Source: a virus. From it: a stretch of 50,372 nt of DNA. Shown piece after piece: positions 32,301 to 42,500 of the stretch (its first letter is position 1; every line of letters begins with the position of its first letter). A model generated the notes under the pieces. The model saw only the letters and a program-made list of their open reading frames with translations. It was not told where the DNA came from and made no database searches. Position numbers and translations under genes: made by a program. The DNA lies in IMG/VR virus record IMGVR_UViG_3300027759_000126, positions 1 to 50,372 of that record, one strand, 5' to 3'.

Positions 32301-35005
32301 CAATATATAGTAGCGGTACAGTAGTTAGTGGATATAGATTATATATATCTAGTACAGGAGTTTTTAATTATAACTTTAATGCTAGTATAATAGAATCATA
32401 TACATTTACAATTAATTTCTTATATACTAATGCTGGAATAACTACTAATTATCCACTTTTAACTAATGGTAGTTTACAAAATACAGCACCAACTATAACT
32501 GGTAGTCCACAAACATCTTTTAGTATAACACAACAAGACTATTTAATATATACTTTTACAGGAGTAAATGGTTCTACGTCTGGCGGTACTACTGGTCTAA
32601 ATTGGTCTATATCCGGAGATAACGTATCAGGTAATATATCTATAAATGCTAATAATGGACAATTATTTGTTAGTAATCCTGATATACCAGCAGGAACATA
32701 TACTGTATTAGTTACATTAACAGATGCTTGGGACAATACAAATAATATATCTTCAGTTGGTTCTCTTACTAATACTTTAGAAATAACGGTTACAGTTGGT
32801 CTTGTTAGAGCCACTAATCCAAATGGTGCATATTTAGTACCTTTAGTATTATTTAATTATGCTACAAATACCGCTACAGAAGGTATAACAACTAATTTAG
32901 GTGGAATTAATAATTTTACTGATGGTTATGTTAATTGTCATTATGATGGTAAAGGAACACAGAATGCATATCCATATAAATATGGTTTAATATATGTAGG
33001 CAATGATAATGTTACTTTAAATTCATCAGGAACACCTGTAACTGCTGGAGTCACATTACCATCATATCCAAATCCAACTGGTGGAGGAACTAGTAGTGTT
33101 TACCAATTTGCTTCTAATTTACCAGGTATAAACGGAGGAGCTCAACCAGGTTCTTTAGCGACTGGTGGTTTATTAATATCTTTAAAACTAACAGGTGGAT
33201 ATGGAGCTTATGCAAGTAATTACTGTAAAGCAAAAGCCTGGAGAGTTGTTAGTAGTGTAGTATCTTCTGTTTATACTTCAGGAACTTATCCATATTATAC
33301 GTTATTAAATGTAACAGGATCAACATTAAATGCTGCTATAGTTGGTTCAGACACTGTGCATTGGACAAATGGTAATAAAAATTTTATTGGAGTTGCTGGA
33401 GGAAATTATACAGCAATAGCCACTCAAATAGCTATATATACACAATATCCTGTAGACAGTACTATGATACCTGCTGGAACACCAGTACGTTTTTCTAATT
33501 TTAGTTGTACTACACCTCCTGCACCTGAACCACTTGCTTATACCCAAACAACTGCTACAAGTGTAGGAACGCCTATAGGTAATGCCGTTACAATTACTGT
33601 AGCTAATACTACAGTTGCAGTTGGAATGATTTTAAATTGGGTATTTGGTAATGTAGTGCAAACTAGAACTGTAACAGGAATCAATGCGGCTAAAACTATT
33701 TTTACATTAAGTTCTACTGTAAATGGCGTTTTACCTACTGGAACAGGTTTAACTTTTAGTTGGGGTGTTATAAGATATGGTACTTCACTAGGTAGTCCAT
33801 GGTATCCTAATTGTAGTGGTTATATACAAAATTCTAAGTTAGATGTTATAGTATATTTTAGAGCAACATCTAGTATTGTACCTAATCCAAATCCTTGGAT
33901 TGCTGATACGGATAATACAGGTACACTTACTAATCAATTTACAGATGGTGTAGATGGTCAATTATACATAAGAGGAAATGGAGAGGAAGCTGGCGCAAAA
34001 GCCCAAGTAAATAGAGAAGTAAAATTTGAATTACATAAACATGGTGAATGGGCTATAGTAACTAGATTGTACGATACTAGTGATGCTAGTCAATGCTGTC
34101 CAGGTCCAACTGTATCTATTAAAATTCAAGACGCTTTTTATAGTGGTTATGTTGATGATTCTTTAGATAATGAAGGTAATGTAGTATATGATGTTGTAGA
34201 TGAATCAAGACAAACTAGTTTTTTCACTCAATTATGGAAACCTTATCAGACAAATCAACTTATATATGGTTACCCAACAGCAATACCATATACAACACAG
34301 TCTTTACAAACATATCCTACTACAGTAGGAACTTATACAGTAACAACACTTCCTTCTGGATATTCTGGAAATGGATATGTCAATATAAATGTTTCAGATG
34401 AAAAAATAGTTCCTGGACTTAGAATGTATTTAGGTGCAACTGATTCTCAACAAATAATAAGAGATGCACATGTCAATCCTTTATATCCAGGTTTAATACA
34501 ATTAGGTAATATAAATGGAGGTACTCCTGCGGCAGTTACTGTAGGAACTAGTATTAATTTTAAATTTACACCTATTTATCCTTATATTGTTTATTATAAT
34601 TCAGATGGTATAAATGGTTATAATACTTCAGATTTAACTCCATTTAGAATATGGGGTGACGGTGGTAGTTATACTAGTAGTACTGCATATTATTATGCAT
34701 TTGATGGATCTAATTGGATTAATTATACTGGAAGTAGATATTATACATTTTGGAGTCCAGATTCTTTTTATGAAAATAATGCAGCTTCAATAGTTTCATC
34801 GTCACTAATGACTTCATTAACTAAGTATCCAGTATACGTTTCAAAGATAAGTAGTACAGGTTTTGTTATTAGTACGGTTGGAGAGAAAAGAACAGCAACA
34901 GGATGGGGATATTCAATGGATCCAAATACAATTACTTTAAGTTTACGTGGATTAAATGTTTCACAAAACAAAGTAGAAAGACTTTTGTCAACTAGACAGA
35001 GTTAG
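29396..35005 (+). CDS. Giant tail muzzle / stabilisation-type protein
   Basis: 1869 residues, Thr/Ser/Asn/Tyr-rich beta protein. The N-terminus (IKNSFIGSKMNKDIDDRLV, then EYREAYNISVGKSDEG) matches the start of large structural proteins often labelled stabilisation protein in crAss-like and other aquatic phages, where the muzzle closes the tail. PGDPDYMKNKYIRFSYRFRF is another family block near 290. Two VGM-like modules (nt 29980-30225 and 33560-33765) appear inserted. A cadherin-like stretch (about 1010-1140) follows a short linker. The next gene seems to carry a C-terminal portion of the same family, so the family protein may be split here. Confidence 0.75.
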   Translation: MAEIKNSFIGSKMNKDIDDRLVANNEYREAYNISVGKSDEGNQGTIQNSLGNSLVNFGGVETDPTLKCIGSIADNQNNVVYEFLSNYRDNSNTLEPPTPGVYTMKIVARNFSKLTYTVLVQGDFLNFATNNIFRINGINIVENLLFWTDNRNQPRKINIASALNAPATSLNPYYTMEHQISVAKFAPVNPISLYTSIKTSIVAAINTTSFKVLKSAGVKVGMTIVSETNAGATIISCSEYILVSSVVDDANPLWSIVTVYSAPTVSTAFNINNILIFMVSTMSNQSSTPSWPGDPDYMKNKYIRFSYRFRFDDDEYSLIAPFTQIAYIPLQKGFFINGNETDAYRSTILSWMQNNVNNVELLITFPDNVINCTDSYKIVEIDILYKESDSLAVKVLDTVSISDVLLTVPINNVYKYKYQSRKPYRTLPSSEITRVYDRVPIRALAQEVSGNRLIYGNFVDKYTPPSNLNYAVAVVQKDETGNSFIEYPNHTLKQKRNYQVGFVLADKYGRDSSVILSSILDTVNSDGTTTFGGSTVFSDYSSNINPTNVKGWLGNTLSIQLNQIINSNKDIITGTPGLYAESIGNGFILTTSTTTTITNTTYIFTYLSGTLPVVGNYLRGAYVDYVKITLRTNVGSVYTVTTDGRVNDIYLKSLDNATPDVKFSYILNPLGWYSYKVVVRQREQDYYNVYLPGMLNGYPFGQTYGSQTTYVSSVPTLYNGINTTLFPTTESNKTANIVLLNDNINKIPRDLNEIGPDQKQYRSSVELWGRVSNIVVSSIASNVQYYPSAKPDVVTSISLASDSNFLPTTVTNPSGTASSNMYQLQSNPSIARISTVNAIGVTATSSSTTNMVPFLSVYETKPVQSDLDIFWETTTTGFISDINADVLNGFDGPIGLSETGFLMNECQDYSLSNPTTGGCNTKYITNLFNPINNSESPISYVTCPLNTLNPLTVVDGGGFNRTSDFGIETIYSSGTVVSGYRLYISSTGVFNYNFNASIIESYTFTINFLYTNAGITTNYPLLTNGSLQNTAPTITGSPQTSFSITQQDYLIYTFTGVNGSTSGGTTGLNWSISGDNVSGNISINANNGQLFVSNPDIPAGTYTVLVTLTDAWDNTNNISSVGSLTNTLEITVTVGLVRATNPNGAYLVPLVLFNYATNTATEGITTNLGGINNFTDGYVNCHYDGKGTQNAYPYKYGLIYVGNDNVTLNSSGTPVTAGVTLPSYPNPTGGGTSSVYQFASNLPGINGGAQPGSLATGGLLISLKLTGGYGAYASNYCKAKAWRVVSSVVSSVYTSGTYPYYTLLNVTGSTLNAAIVGSDTVHWTNGNKNFIGVAGGNYTAIATQIAIYTQYPVDSTMIPAGTPVRFSNFSCTTPPAPEPLAYTQTTATSVGTPIGNAVTITVANTTVAVGMILNWVFGNVVQTRTVTGINAAKTIFTLSSTVNGVLPTGTGLTFSWGVIRYGTSLGSPWYPNCSGYIQNSKLDVIVYFRATSSIVPNPNPWIADTDNTGTLTNQFTDGVDGQLYIRGNGEEAGAKAQVNREVKFELHKHGEWAIVTRLYDTSDASQCCPGPTVSIKIQDAFYSGYVDDSLDNEGNVVYDVVDESRQTSFFTQLWKPYQTNQLIYGYPTAIPYTTQSLQTYPTTVGTYTVTTLPSGYSGNGYVNINVSDEKIVPGLRMYLGATDSQQIIRDAHVNPLYPGLIQLGNINGGTPAAVTVGTSINFKFTPIYPYIVYYNSDGINGYNTSDLTPFRIWGDGGSYTSSTAYYYAFDGSNWINYTGSRYYTFWSPDSFYENNAASIVSSSLMTSLTKYPVYVSKISSTGFVISTVGEKRTATGWGYSMDPNTITLSLRGLNVSQNKVERLLSTRQS

Positions 35006-35053
35006 AATAAAATTATTAGTTAAAATAAACAAAAAACAAGTGATTATTACGGT

Positions 35054-36613
35054 ATGGCTGCAACTATAGAGATAAAATATTATAATTCATTCTGGTTAAA
35101 GAAAATGTCAACTATTACGGTTGCCACTAATACTACTGGTGTTTCATCTGGAGCTACAACTACAACTACTTTAACATTGTCAGCAGCTCCAAGTCCAGTG
35201 GTTTCAGTTGGTCAAAGTGTAACTTGGACTACTAGTAGTATAACTTATACCTTATATGTAGTAAAAGTAGTTAGTACAACTAGCATAATACTAAGTGCAG
35301 CTCCAGCTTCTGGCACTATGCCAACTGGTTCTAATATTACTTTTGGTCCTATATCTGACTTTACGAATATACCAGTAGCATACGCAGGTACAATTGCTTC
35401 CGATTGGTATATAGAAGAATCTAGAATCAAAGGTGGTTATAATAATACAGATGTAGATTTAGGAGTAAGAGCGTTTATAGTCGAACCAGAAGATAAACAA
35501 GTTCGCAGAGAAAGTTCTTTAATATATTCAGGAGCATTTAATTCTAAAACTGGTATAAATAATACAAATCAATTCCCAACAGGAGAAGATATAACTACAT
35601 CGTTAAATCCTTCAGATGGTTCTATACAAAAACTATATGCAGAAGATACTAACTTAAACATATTTCAAGAACTTAAAGTTAGTAGAGCTTTAATAGATAA
35701 ACAAGCTGTTTATTCAGCTGAAGGAAGACCAATGTCTACTTCTAGTGATCAAGTAATAGGTCAAGTTCAAGCATACGCTGGTAGATACGGTATAAGTACT
35801 CATCCAGAGAGTTTTGCTGTTTTTGGATATAGAAAATACTTTGTTGATAGTAATCAAGGTTTAGTACTTAGACTTTCTCAAGACGGTATAACGGAGATTT
35901 CTAGTTATGGAATGAGAGATTATTTTACTAATGTTCTTGAAAATATAACTCCTGATGCTTCTGTTATTGGTGGATGGGATCAACATTCTAAACAATACGT
36001 TGTCTCACTACAACCTTCTAATGGTAGTTTTGATTATGCTACATTGGCATTTGATGAAGAATTTAATGGTTGGACTAGTTTTTATAACTATAAACCTGAA
36101 GATATGTCAAGTATTAGAAACTTCTTTTACTCTATAAAGACAGGGAATATTTGGTACCATTATTCAAACTCAGTAACTAGAGGTTCTTTTTATGATACTG
36201 TGTATGATTCATCAGTTAAATTAATTTTAAATGGAAGTCCTTCATTAGTTAAAAATTTCCAAACCATTAATTACGAAGGAGATGCAGGTTGGCAAATGAG
36301 TTCTTTTATAACTGATGATAATTTAGATAATTCATGTTATATAGCAGCAGCTCCAGTATCTGGAACTATTTCTACTTTAAGTGAATTACAAAATCAAGTA
36401 TTAGTAAATAATTTTAAATTAAAAGAAAATAAGTACTTTGCTAATATATTTAATATAAGTACTGTTAAACCAAATGAAGTGGTTTATGGTCAATCTATAA
36501 GCGGCGTTAGGGGTTTTTATTCTAATGTCACAATGAGTATTAGTAATGCTACAGTTAATAGGAAGTCAGAATTATTCTCAGTATCTTCTAACTACGTAGA
36601 ATCATCATATTAA
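35054..36613 (+). CDS. Tail muzzle-associated protein, companion of the 1869-aa protein
   Basis: 519 residues. YYNSFWLKKM at the start and WYIEESRIKGGYNNTDVDLG from about residue 117 belong to one conserved block that I recall as continuous in relatives. Here it is interrupted by a VGM-like module (nt about 35110-35350). Later blocks (NPSDGSIQKLYAEDTNL, SAEGRPMSTSSDQVIG, YGISTHPESFAVFGYRKYF) are strongly family-like, with a beta-propeller feel (GWDQHSKQYVVSL). It lies 48 nt after the muzzle gene with its own start. Confidence 0.7.
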   Translation: MAATIEIKYYNSFWLKKMSTITVATNTTGVSSGATTTTTLTLSAAPSPVVSVGQSVTWTTSSITYTLYVVKVVSTTSIILSAAPASGTMPTGSNITFGPISDFTNIPVAYAGTIASDWYIEESRIKGGYNNTDVDLGVRAFIVEPEDKQVRRESSLIYSGAFNSKTGINNTNQFPTGEDITTSLNPSDGSIQKLYAEDTNLNIFQELKVSRALIDKQAVYSAEGRPMSTSSDQVIGQVQAYAGRYGISTHPESFAVFGYRKYFVDSNQGLVLRLSQDGITEISSYGMRDYFTNVLENITPDASVIGGWDQHSKQYVVSLQPSNGSFDYATLAFDEEFNGWTSFYNYKPEDMSSIRNFFYSIKTGNIWYHYSNSVTRGSFYDTVYDSSVKLILNGSPSLVKNFQTINYEGDAGWQMSSFITDDNLDNSCYIAAAPVSGTISTLSELQNQVLVNNFKLKENKYFANIFNISTVKPNEVVYGQSISGVRGFYSNVTMSISNATVNRKSELFSVSSNYVESSY

Positions 36614-36622
36614 TAAAATCAA

Positions 36623-37030
36623 ATGGAATTAAGTTTAAGAGCATTAAAAGAATCAGACTATCAAGACATGTCTTCTTGGTGGAAATGGTGGAGATGGCCT
36701 GAAGTAAGTAAAGACACTTTGCCAATGAATGGAATAGGTGGTTTAATGGTATACAAAGACGATGTGTTAATAGCGGCTGGATTTTTATACTTATCTAATT
36801 CTAAGGTTGCCTGGTTAGACTGGATTGTATCAAACCCACAGTATAGACAAGATGATAGAAAAGATGCATTAGAAGTGCTTATAATGGGTCTAGAGGATGT
36901 TGCTAGAAGTCAAGGTTACAATACGATAATAAGTATTGCTAGAAATAAAAGTTTAATAAATATTCACGAAAGATTAGGTTATACGGTTGATAAAAATCCA
37001 TCGTATGAAATATCTAAAAAAATAATGTAA
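36623..37030 (+). CDS. GNAT-type acetyltransferase
   Basis: 135 residues. The WWKWWRWPEV segment and GGLMVYKDDVLIAAGFLYL, then VAWLDWIVSNPQYRQ, follow the GNAT beta-strand order. The acetyl-CoA loop is degenerate (YRQDDRKDA instead of R/Q-x-x-G-x-G/A). The end SLINIHERLGY matches the usual GNAT helix-strand close (H-x-x-x-GF/Y). The substrate is unknown; small phage GNATs placed among tail genes are known from aquatic phages. It might modify a virion or host protein early after ejection, inference only. Confidence 0.7.
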   Translation: MELSLRALKESDYQDMSSWWKWWRWPEVSKDTLPMNGIGGLMVYKDDVLIAAGFLYLSNSKVAWLDWIVSNPQYRQDDRKDALEVLIMGLEDVARSQGYNTIISIARNKSLINIHERLGYTVDKNPSYEISKKIM

Positions 37031-37031
37031 T

Positions 37032-37754
37032 ATGGGAGTAGTAACGGCATGCGTAGGTGGCGCATTAGCGATAGGTGGTAGTTTAGTAGCTGGTAATCAA
37101 GCTAAACAAGCTGCTAAAGGATATAGAAATGAAGCAGAAAGAAAAGCAGGTGAAATAGCAATTATAGAAAGAAATAGGCAATCAATACCTAACCCTTATG
37201 CTAATGTAAAAGATTTAAGTGGACTTGCTAAAGATTTAAGTGGTCAAATGACAAATCCTTTCGCTAATTTAGGTGTTGCAACTCAAGCGGCTAAAATGCA
37301 GGCAGAAGAAGTTGATATTTCATTAGCTAATACTTTAGATACACTTAGAGCAACAGGCGCTAGTGCTGGTGGTGCAACTGCATTAGCTCAAGCAGCATTA
37401 CAAAGTAAGAAAAGCGTTGCTGCTAGTATAGAACAACAAGAAGGTAACAATCAAAAATTAAGAGCAGAAGGCGAAGCTCAATTACAAAAAGATAAAATAG
37501 CAGAACAACAAAGAATTCAAGGAGTTCAATTTAGTGAAGCGCAAAGAATGCAGGCATCAGATACTGAAGCTATTAAGTTTAAATATGGTGAACAAGAGTC
37601 TAGAGATATAGCTAAATTAAATAGATTATCAGGACAACAAGCTCAAGCTAGTGCTAATCAAGCAGCGACTAAACAAGCCCAAGGCGCTGCTATTGGTGGT
37701 GCTATAAGTGCTGTTGGTAGTATTGCTGGTGGTTTTGCTGGAGGCGGAAGTTAA
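37032..37754 (+). CDS. Internal virion / ejection protein 1
   Basis: 240 residues. The N-terminus has a Gly/Ala membrane-active segment (ACVGGALAIGGSLVAG), then a long Ala/Gln/Lys helical core (NQAKQAAKGYRNEAERKAGE, then FSEAQRMQASDTEAIKF), and a C-terminal Gly-rich hydrophobic end (AAIGGAISAVGSIAGGFAGGG). This layout resembles T7 gp14-like ejection proteins that form a channel in the outer membrane. Starts after the GNAT stop with 1 nt between. Confidence 0.65.
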   Translation: MGVVTACVGGALAIGGSLVAGNQAKQAAKGYRNEAERKAGEIAIIERNRQSIPNPYANVKDLSGLAKDLSGQMTNPFANLGVATQAAKMQAEEVDISLANTLDTLRATGASAGGATALAQAALQSKKSVAASIEQQEGNNQKLRAEGEAQLQKDKIAEQQRIQGVQFSEAQRMQASDTEAIKFKYGEQESRDIAKLNRLSGQQAQASANQAATKQAQGAAIGGAISAVGSIAGGFAGGGS

Positions 37755-37775
37755 ATAATTAAAATAAAATAAATT

Positions 37776-39572
37776 ATGGGATATTACGAAAATCCTCCAA
37801 TTATTCAACCTACTCAAGATACTATAGGAAGTTCTATTGCTAAAGCAGGTGAATCTATTGCTCAAGGTTTAATTGCTAGAGGAGAAAGAAGACGTGCTGA
37901 AGAAAAAGAACAAAAACTAACTCTTCAAAAACTTCAAGATAGAAAGAATGAAACAGATCTTTACTACAATGAAAAATTGTCTAAATGGGGTGTTGAACAA
38001 AAAAGAAACAATGCACAAGTAGATTCAAAAATACGTAACTTAGTACAAGAAAAAATAATTTTAGCAGCTGACTCTAGAATTGCATTGTTAAATGAAACAA
38101 ATGCAACTAAAAGACAAGAATACTTAAATAATATACGTGTCGCTGATAAATTTTTAGAAACTACTTCTTCATTTGGTACATTGATAGGTGGGAGTACTGC
38201 TACATGGAGAAAAGATACTAATGCTAGTAAGGTTGGAGTTCCAGGTGGACATGCGGTAAACGGTAGTAATGATAAAGAGATATTAGATAATACTGCTGCG
38301 ATTGAAATATTAGGTGGAATGGACGATTTATATAAAGATACAAATATAGACGTTGTACCTGATGAAGTAGGTGATGGTGTTATATTAAGAATTACTGGAA
38401 AACATAAAGATGGTACTGCATTTGATGTTAAAATAGATTCTAAAACATACGAATCAGCTGATGAAGATGGTGTTGGTAATTTATTGATACCTATAGAAAG
38501 TATGGATACTTTTTTTACTCAATCTAAAGAAACAATAGTAGATAAAAAAGGTAATATATACACTGGTTTTCTAGAAGATACCAGAGAAACTGTAGATATA
38601 AAAAGTAAAGGTGCTGATATTTATCAGATACAAAACGGTCAAAGATTACAAGAAGCTGCTATAAGAAAAGAGATAGATAAAAAATCACAAGTAACAGCTT
38701 CTGGTATAATGTCAGCAGATAAACCTGATAGACTTAGAGCATTACTAAATTATTCGTTAGGTCAAGGACCACAATACTACGATAATGTATTTAAAGTTGA
38801 TGAAAAAGGAAACGCTAGAAGTCCAGAAGTTCAAAAACAAATGTTAACACAATTGTTAACTGATCAATCTTTTAAAGGAATGGTTAAGTCATTAGAACAG
38901 ACTAAAAACGCTGATGGAACTACATCTTATTGGAATCCTACTGCAGATATAAAGATAAAAGAAAAACCAGCAAAAAACGGTGGTGGTTCCAGCGGTGGTT
39001 CTGGAAATAGTGGTGAAGAAACAGATACTGGAGGTGGAGACTACAGAGGTGAATATTACGATAATTTAAGAACTGGAGTTAAAAAGAAGCCAGGTGAAGC
39101 GCCAGGAGTTTATAACTATAGATCTAGAAAATATTATGTTGAAAATCTAAATAGATTAGCAGGAAGTCAAACTAAATTTATTACTAGTGATGATCTTTAT
39201 AAAAGATTTCTTAATAAACCAATCAAAAAAGATGCTACCTTAACTTTTGCAGATCAGATTAGAAATGGAAAATTAACTAAAGAACAAGTAAAAAAATCTT
39301 TTAATAGTCAATATCCTAAATCAGATATATATTATGAAGGATCACCTGAAACTTACAGTGCAATAACTAATTACAATCTAAATAAAGCAGAAAGTAGAGC
39401 AAGACTAGCATTAGATTTTACTGCTGGTGAAGGAGAGATTAAGAAATTACAAGGGAAAGTTGGCGAAGCTAAGTCAATGGATAATATAACTGAATGGACT
39501 AAAAGGAATCCTCAAAAAACAAACGAAACAATTGAGCAGTATACTGCTAGATATAGAAAATCATTAAAATAA
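37776..39572 (+). CDS. Internal virion / ejection protein 2
   Basis: 598 residues, charged. A long helical N-terminus (ARGERRRAEEKEQKLTLQKL) is followed by an alpha/beta middle, a Gly/Ser-rich linker near 405-425 (NGGGSSGGSGNSGEE) and a basic helical C-terminus. No catalytic motif. Its slot between a gp14-like protein and a giant polyvalent protein matches internal proteins ejected with DNA in short-tailed phages. It starts 21 nt after the previous stop with an A-rich leader. Confidence 0.6.
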   Translation: MGYYENPPIIQPTQDTIGSSIAKAGESIAQGLIARGERRRAEEKEQKLTLQKLQDRKNETDLYYNEKLSKWGVEQKRNNAQVDSKIRNLVQEKIILAADSRIALLNETNATKRQEYLNNIRVADKFLETTSSFGTLIGGSTATWRKDTNASKVGVPGGHAVNGSNDKEILDNTAAIEILGGMDDLYKDTNIDVVPDEVGDGVILRITGKHKDGTAFDVKIDSKTYESADEDGVGNLLIPIESMDTFFTQSKETIVDKKGNIYTGFLEDTRETVDIKSKGADIYQIQNGQRLQEAAIRKEIDKKSQVTASGIMSADKPDRLRALLNYSLGQGPQYYDNVFKVDEKGNARSPEVQKQMLTQLLTDQSFKGMVKSLEQTKNADGTTSYWNPTADIKIKEKPAKNGGGSSGGSGNSGEETDTGGGDYRGEYYDNLRTGVKKKPGEAPGVYNYRSRKYYVENLNRLAGSQTKFITSDDLYKRFLNKPIKKDATLTFADQIRNGKLTKEQVKKSFNSQYPKSDIYYEGSPETYSAITNYNLNKAESRARLALDFTAGEGEIKKLQGKVGEAKSMDNITEWTKRNPQKTNETIEQYTARYRKSLK

Positions 39573-39576
39573 AAGA

Positions 39577-42500
39577 ATGGAAGAATTATATATTTTATCA
39601 GACGGATCAACAGTAGATATATCTAAATACTCTCAGTTGGAAAAAATGAACTTTTTATTAAATAATGAAGGAGCAAAAAAGTTAAAAGGCGGTGCAAAGA
39701 GTGCAGTTGTAGCGCCAAAAAGCAATCAAGCACTACGAAAAAGTACGGATTCAAAATCGGTAAATGGTCCTTCGAATTCTCAAAAATTTAGATTACCAAC
39801 TGTAGAAGAATTACAAAAGAAAGGTCAAGCACCTCCACCTTCAGAATCTGCAAGTCCAGATATTGTTGATGTTAGTAGACTTTATAACATGGTTGGTAAT
39901 ACCGGTAATAAAGTTAATAAACAAAATTTTAAACTAGCAACAACAGAAGGTAAAAAAGAACAAAAGACTACAGGTTATTTTACTGCTGGACAAGGTGCAG
40001 TCGATGACTTAATAGAAAGCATCGATCATCCAGAGAATAAGAATAACAAAAGAAGAGATGTAAAGTATGATATAGATACTATTAAAAATAAGATTCAATT
40101 AACTGATTCTGAATTATTACATCCTCATCTTTATTATTCTTCAACTAACAAAGGTACTCCAGATGATTTCGTTAATAAAAATTACGATTCAAAACAACTA
40201 GAAAGTATAGGAGTTAATACTGATGATTTTGATGGTTTTTTAAATAAGAAAGGTTATAAAGATGATTTCTTAAAGAAAGAAGCAGAAGGTATTTACGAAG
40301 GTACTGGTAATGCTACATTAGCTAGATATGATATAGGATTGGCTAAAGAACTTGCTAAAAAGAAGATGCTTAACATGTACATGGAAGACATGCAAAAAAG
40401 AGACTTTACTAGACAAGACCTTAACCAAGACCTTGAAATAACATTTGGCGTTAGAGATAAAAAAGAAATAGTACATAATGACATATTTGATCCAATTGGT
40501 ATATCAAAATATGTAGAGAAAAATTTTCCTATAGTAACTCAAAAATTAAAGGATAGAGACATTGAGAATAGGAAAATATACGATGAGTCTAAAAAAGGAG
40601 GAACTGATTTCTTTTCTTGGGATACGGTTGGTAAAATGGGCAAGTCTGGATGGAACGCTGTTGTTGATAGAACTAAGCAAATTAGTGCTGCGACTTATAG
40701 TGCCATAGGCATGGAAGCAACTGCAGAAGGTGTTAGAGCATTAGACGAAGAGAATAAATTTATAAGACCAGATGACAGAGGTGTATCCTATGCTTCTGGT
40801 AAAACTGCATCGTATGAAGGAACAGACTATTTAGTTGATTCTAAGGGAGAAATATACGATAAAGAGGCAAAGATAAGGGTAACAGATTTATTTGATGAAT
40901 CTGAGTATAAAAACATAGTAGAAACATCTAAGTATGGATCTTCAGACTGGATGTTTAGTCCTCAAGGTGCTGCGGTTCAAACTGCTGGTGTTATGGCTGA
41001 CATGTTAATACAGGCGGCAGTTACTCGTGGAGTTGGTGAATTTGGTGCAATAACAAGTGAAGCAAGAGTTGCATTGAATGGAGCAAGACAAACTAGTAAG
41101 TTTACATCTTTATTAAACGATACTTCTCAATTATTAAGAAAAATTCCTTTAGATAGAGCAGAAGGTTATTCTATGATCGCTCAAGGTGCATTAGGATATT
41201 CACAAGGGTATGAAGATACATTAAAAGCCGCTAGAGATGCGGGTGTAAATGATACAGAGGCTTTTAAATTAGCTTCTACTGCTGCTCAAAGAATGGCAGT
41301 ATTATATAGTACAACTGGTATTATAAATCCACAAACTAAACTAACTGAAAATATATTTGGTTCTAAAAATGTAATTAAAAAAGCTATAAATCAATATCTA
41401 AAAACAGGTGAAAAAGGTTTTGTAGGTTATATAGATGATATAATTAAAAGTACACCAAGAAACTTAATTGAATTTGCTGAAGAAGGTGGCAAAGAGGTTG
41501 TTCAAGAGAATATACAACAAGCAGGTGAGTTAGGAGTAAATAAATTAACTAATGAACAAGCGGGTAAGAAGATACTAAATGAAACAATGTCTGGTGACGA
41601 TTTTATGAATACTTCTATACTTTCTTTTATTTCGTCTGGTTTAATATCCAAGATGAAAATGCCTAGTTTTAAGGCATCAAATGAAGATAATGATAACTTA
41701 TCTTCTTTAAGTACTCTTGCTAAAAACAAAAAAGAATTCACAAAGATAGTTGATGGTTTAGTTACTGAAAAAGTATTTACACAAGAACAAGTTAACAATT
41801 TAAAAAGTGATGTAGATATATATAGTAATAATATCAACAAGATGCCTAAAAGTGTATCTGCAAAAGCAGCTATGCCAATTTTAAGATCTTTAGATAAAAT
41901 ACAAAAATTAAAAAACGAGAAAGAGTCTTTAGACAAAGCTTTTCACCCATCGATAGATGAAAAAATAAAAAAAGAGGAAATTATTGCCGATGATTTATAC
42001 TATGCTGATGATTTAGAAACTAAGAATAAACTAATAAAAGCTGCTATAGATAAAAAAGTAATAAAGAATATAGAGATGCAGACTTTTGGTTCTAGCGCTG
42101 AGATAAAACAATATCTAATAGATGTGATTGGTATGCCAGAAGAAGAAGCTGACAGTAACTCTAAAAGAGGAGGATTCTTTCTTGACGATGTATTACTTAC
42201 AAAATATGCAAATCAATCTGGTAAAGATGCAAGTAAAATAGTAAAAGGTAAAAAAATTATACTTGTAAACGAAGATGTTTCTATTAAAGGTGGAACTACA
42301 GATGTAGCGCAACATGAATTCCTACATGGATTAATACATGAGACATTAAAAAACAGTCCTGAATCTCAAATTCTATTAGGTAAAGCATTACATAAAGAAT
42401 TAATAAAAATAAGTAAGACTGTATCTGATGAAAACACTGTTCTTCCACAAGATTTTAAGGATAGAATAAATAAGTACACTAATTTTTACACAGATAAAAT

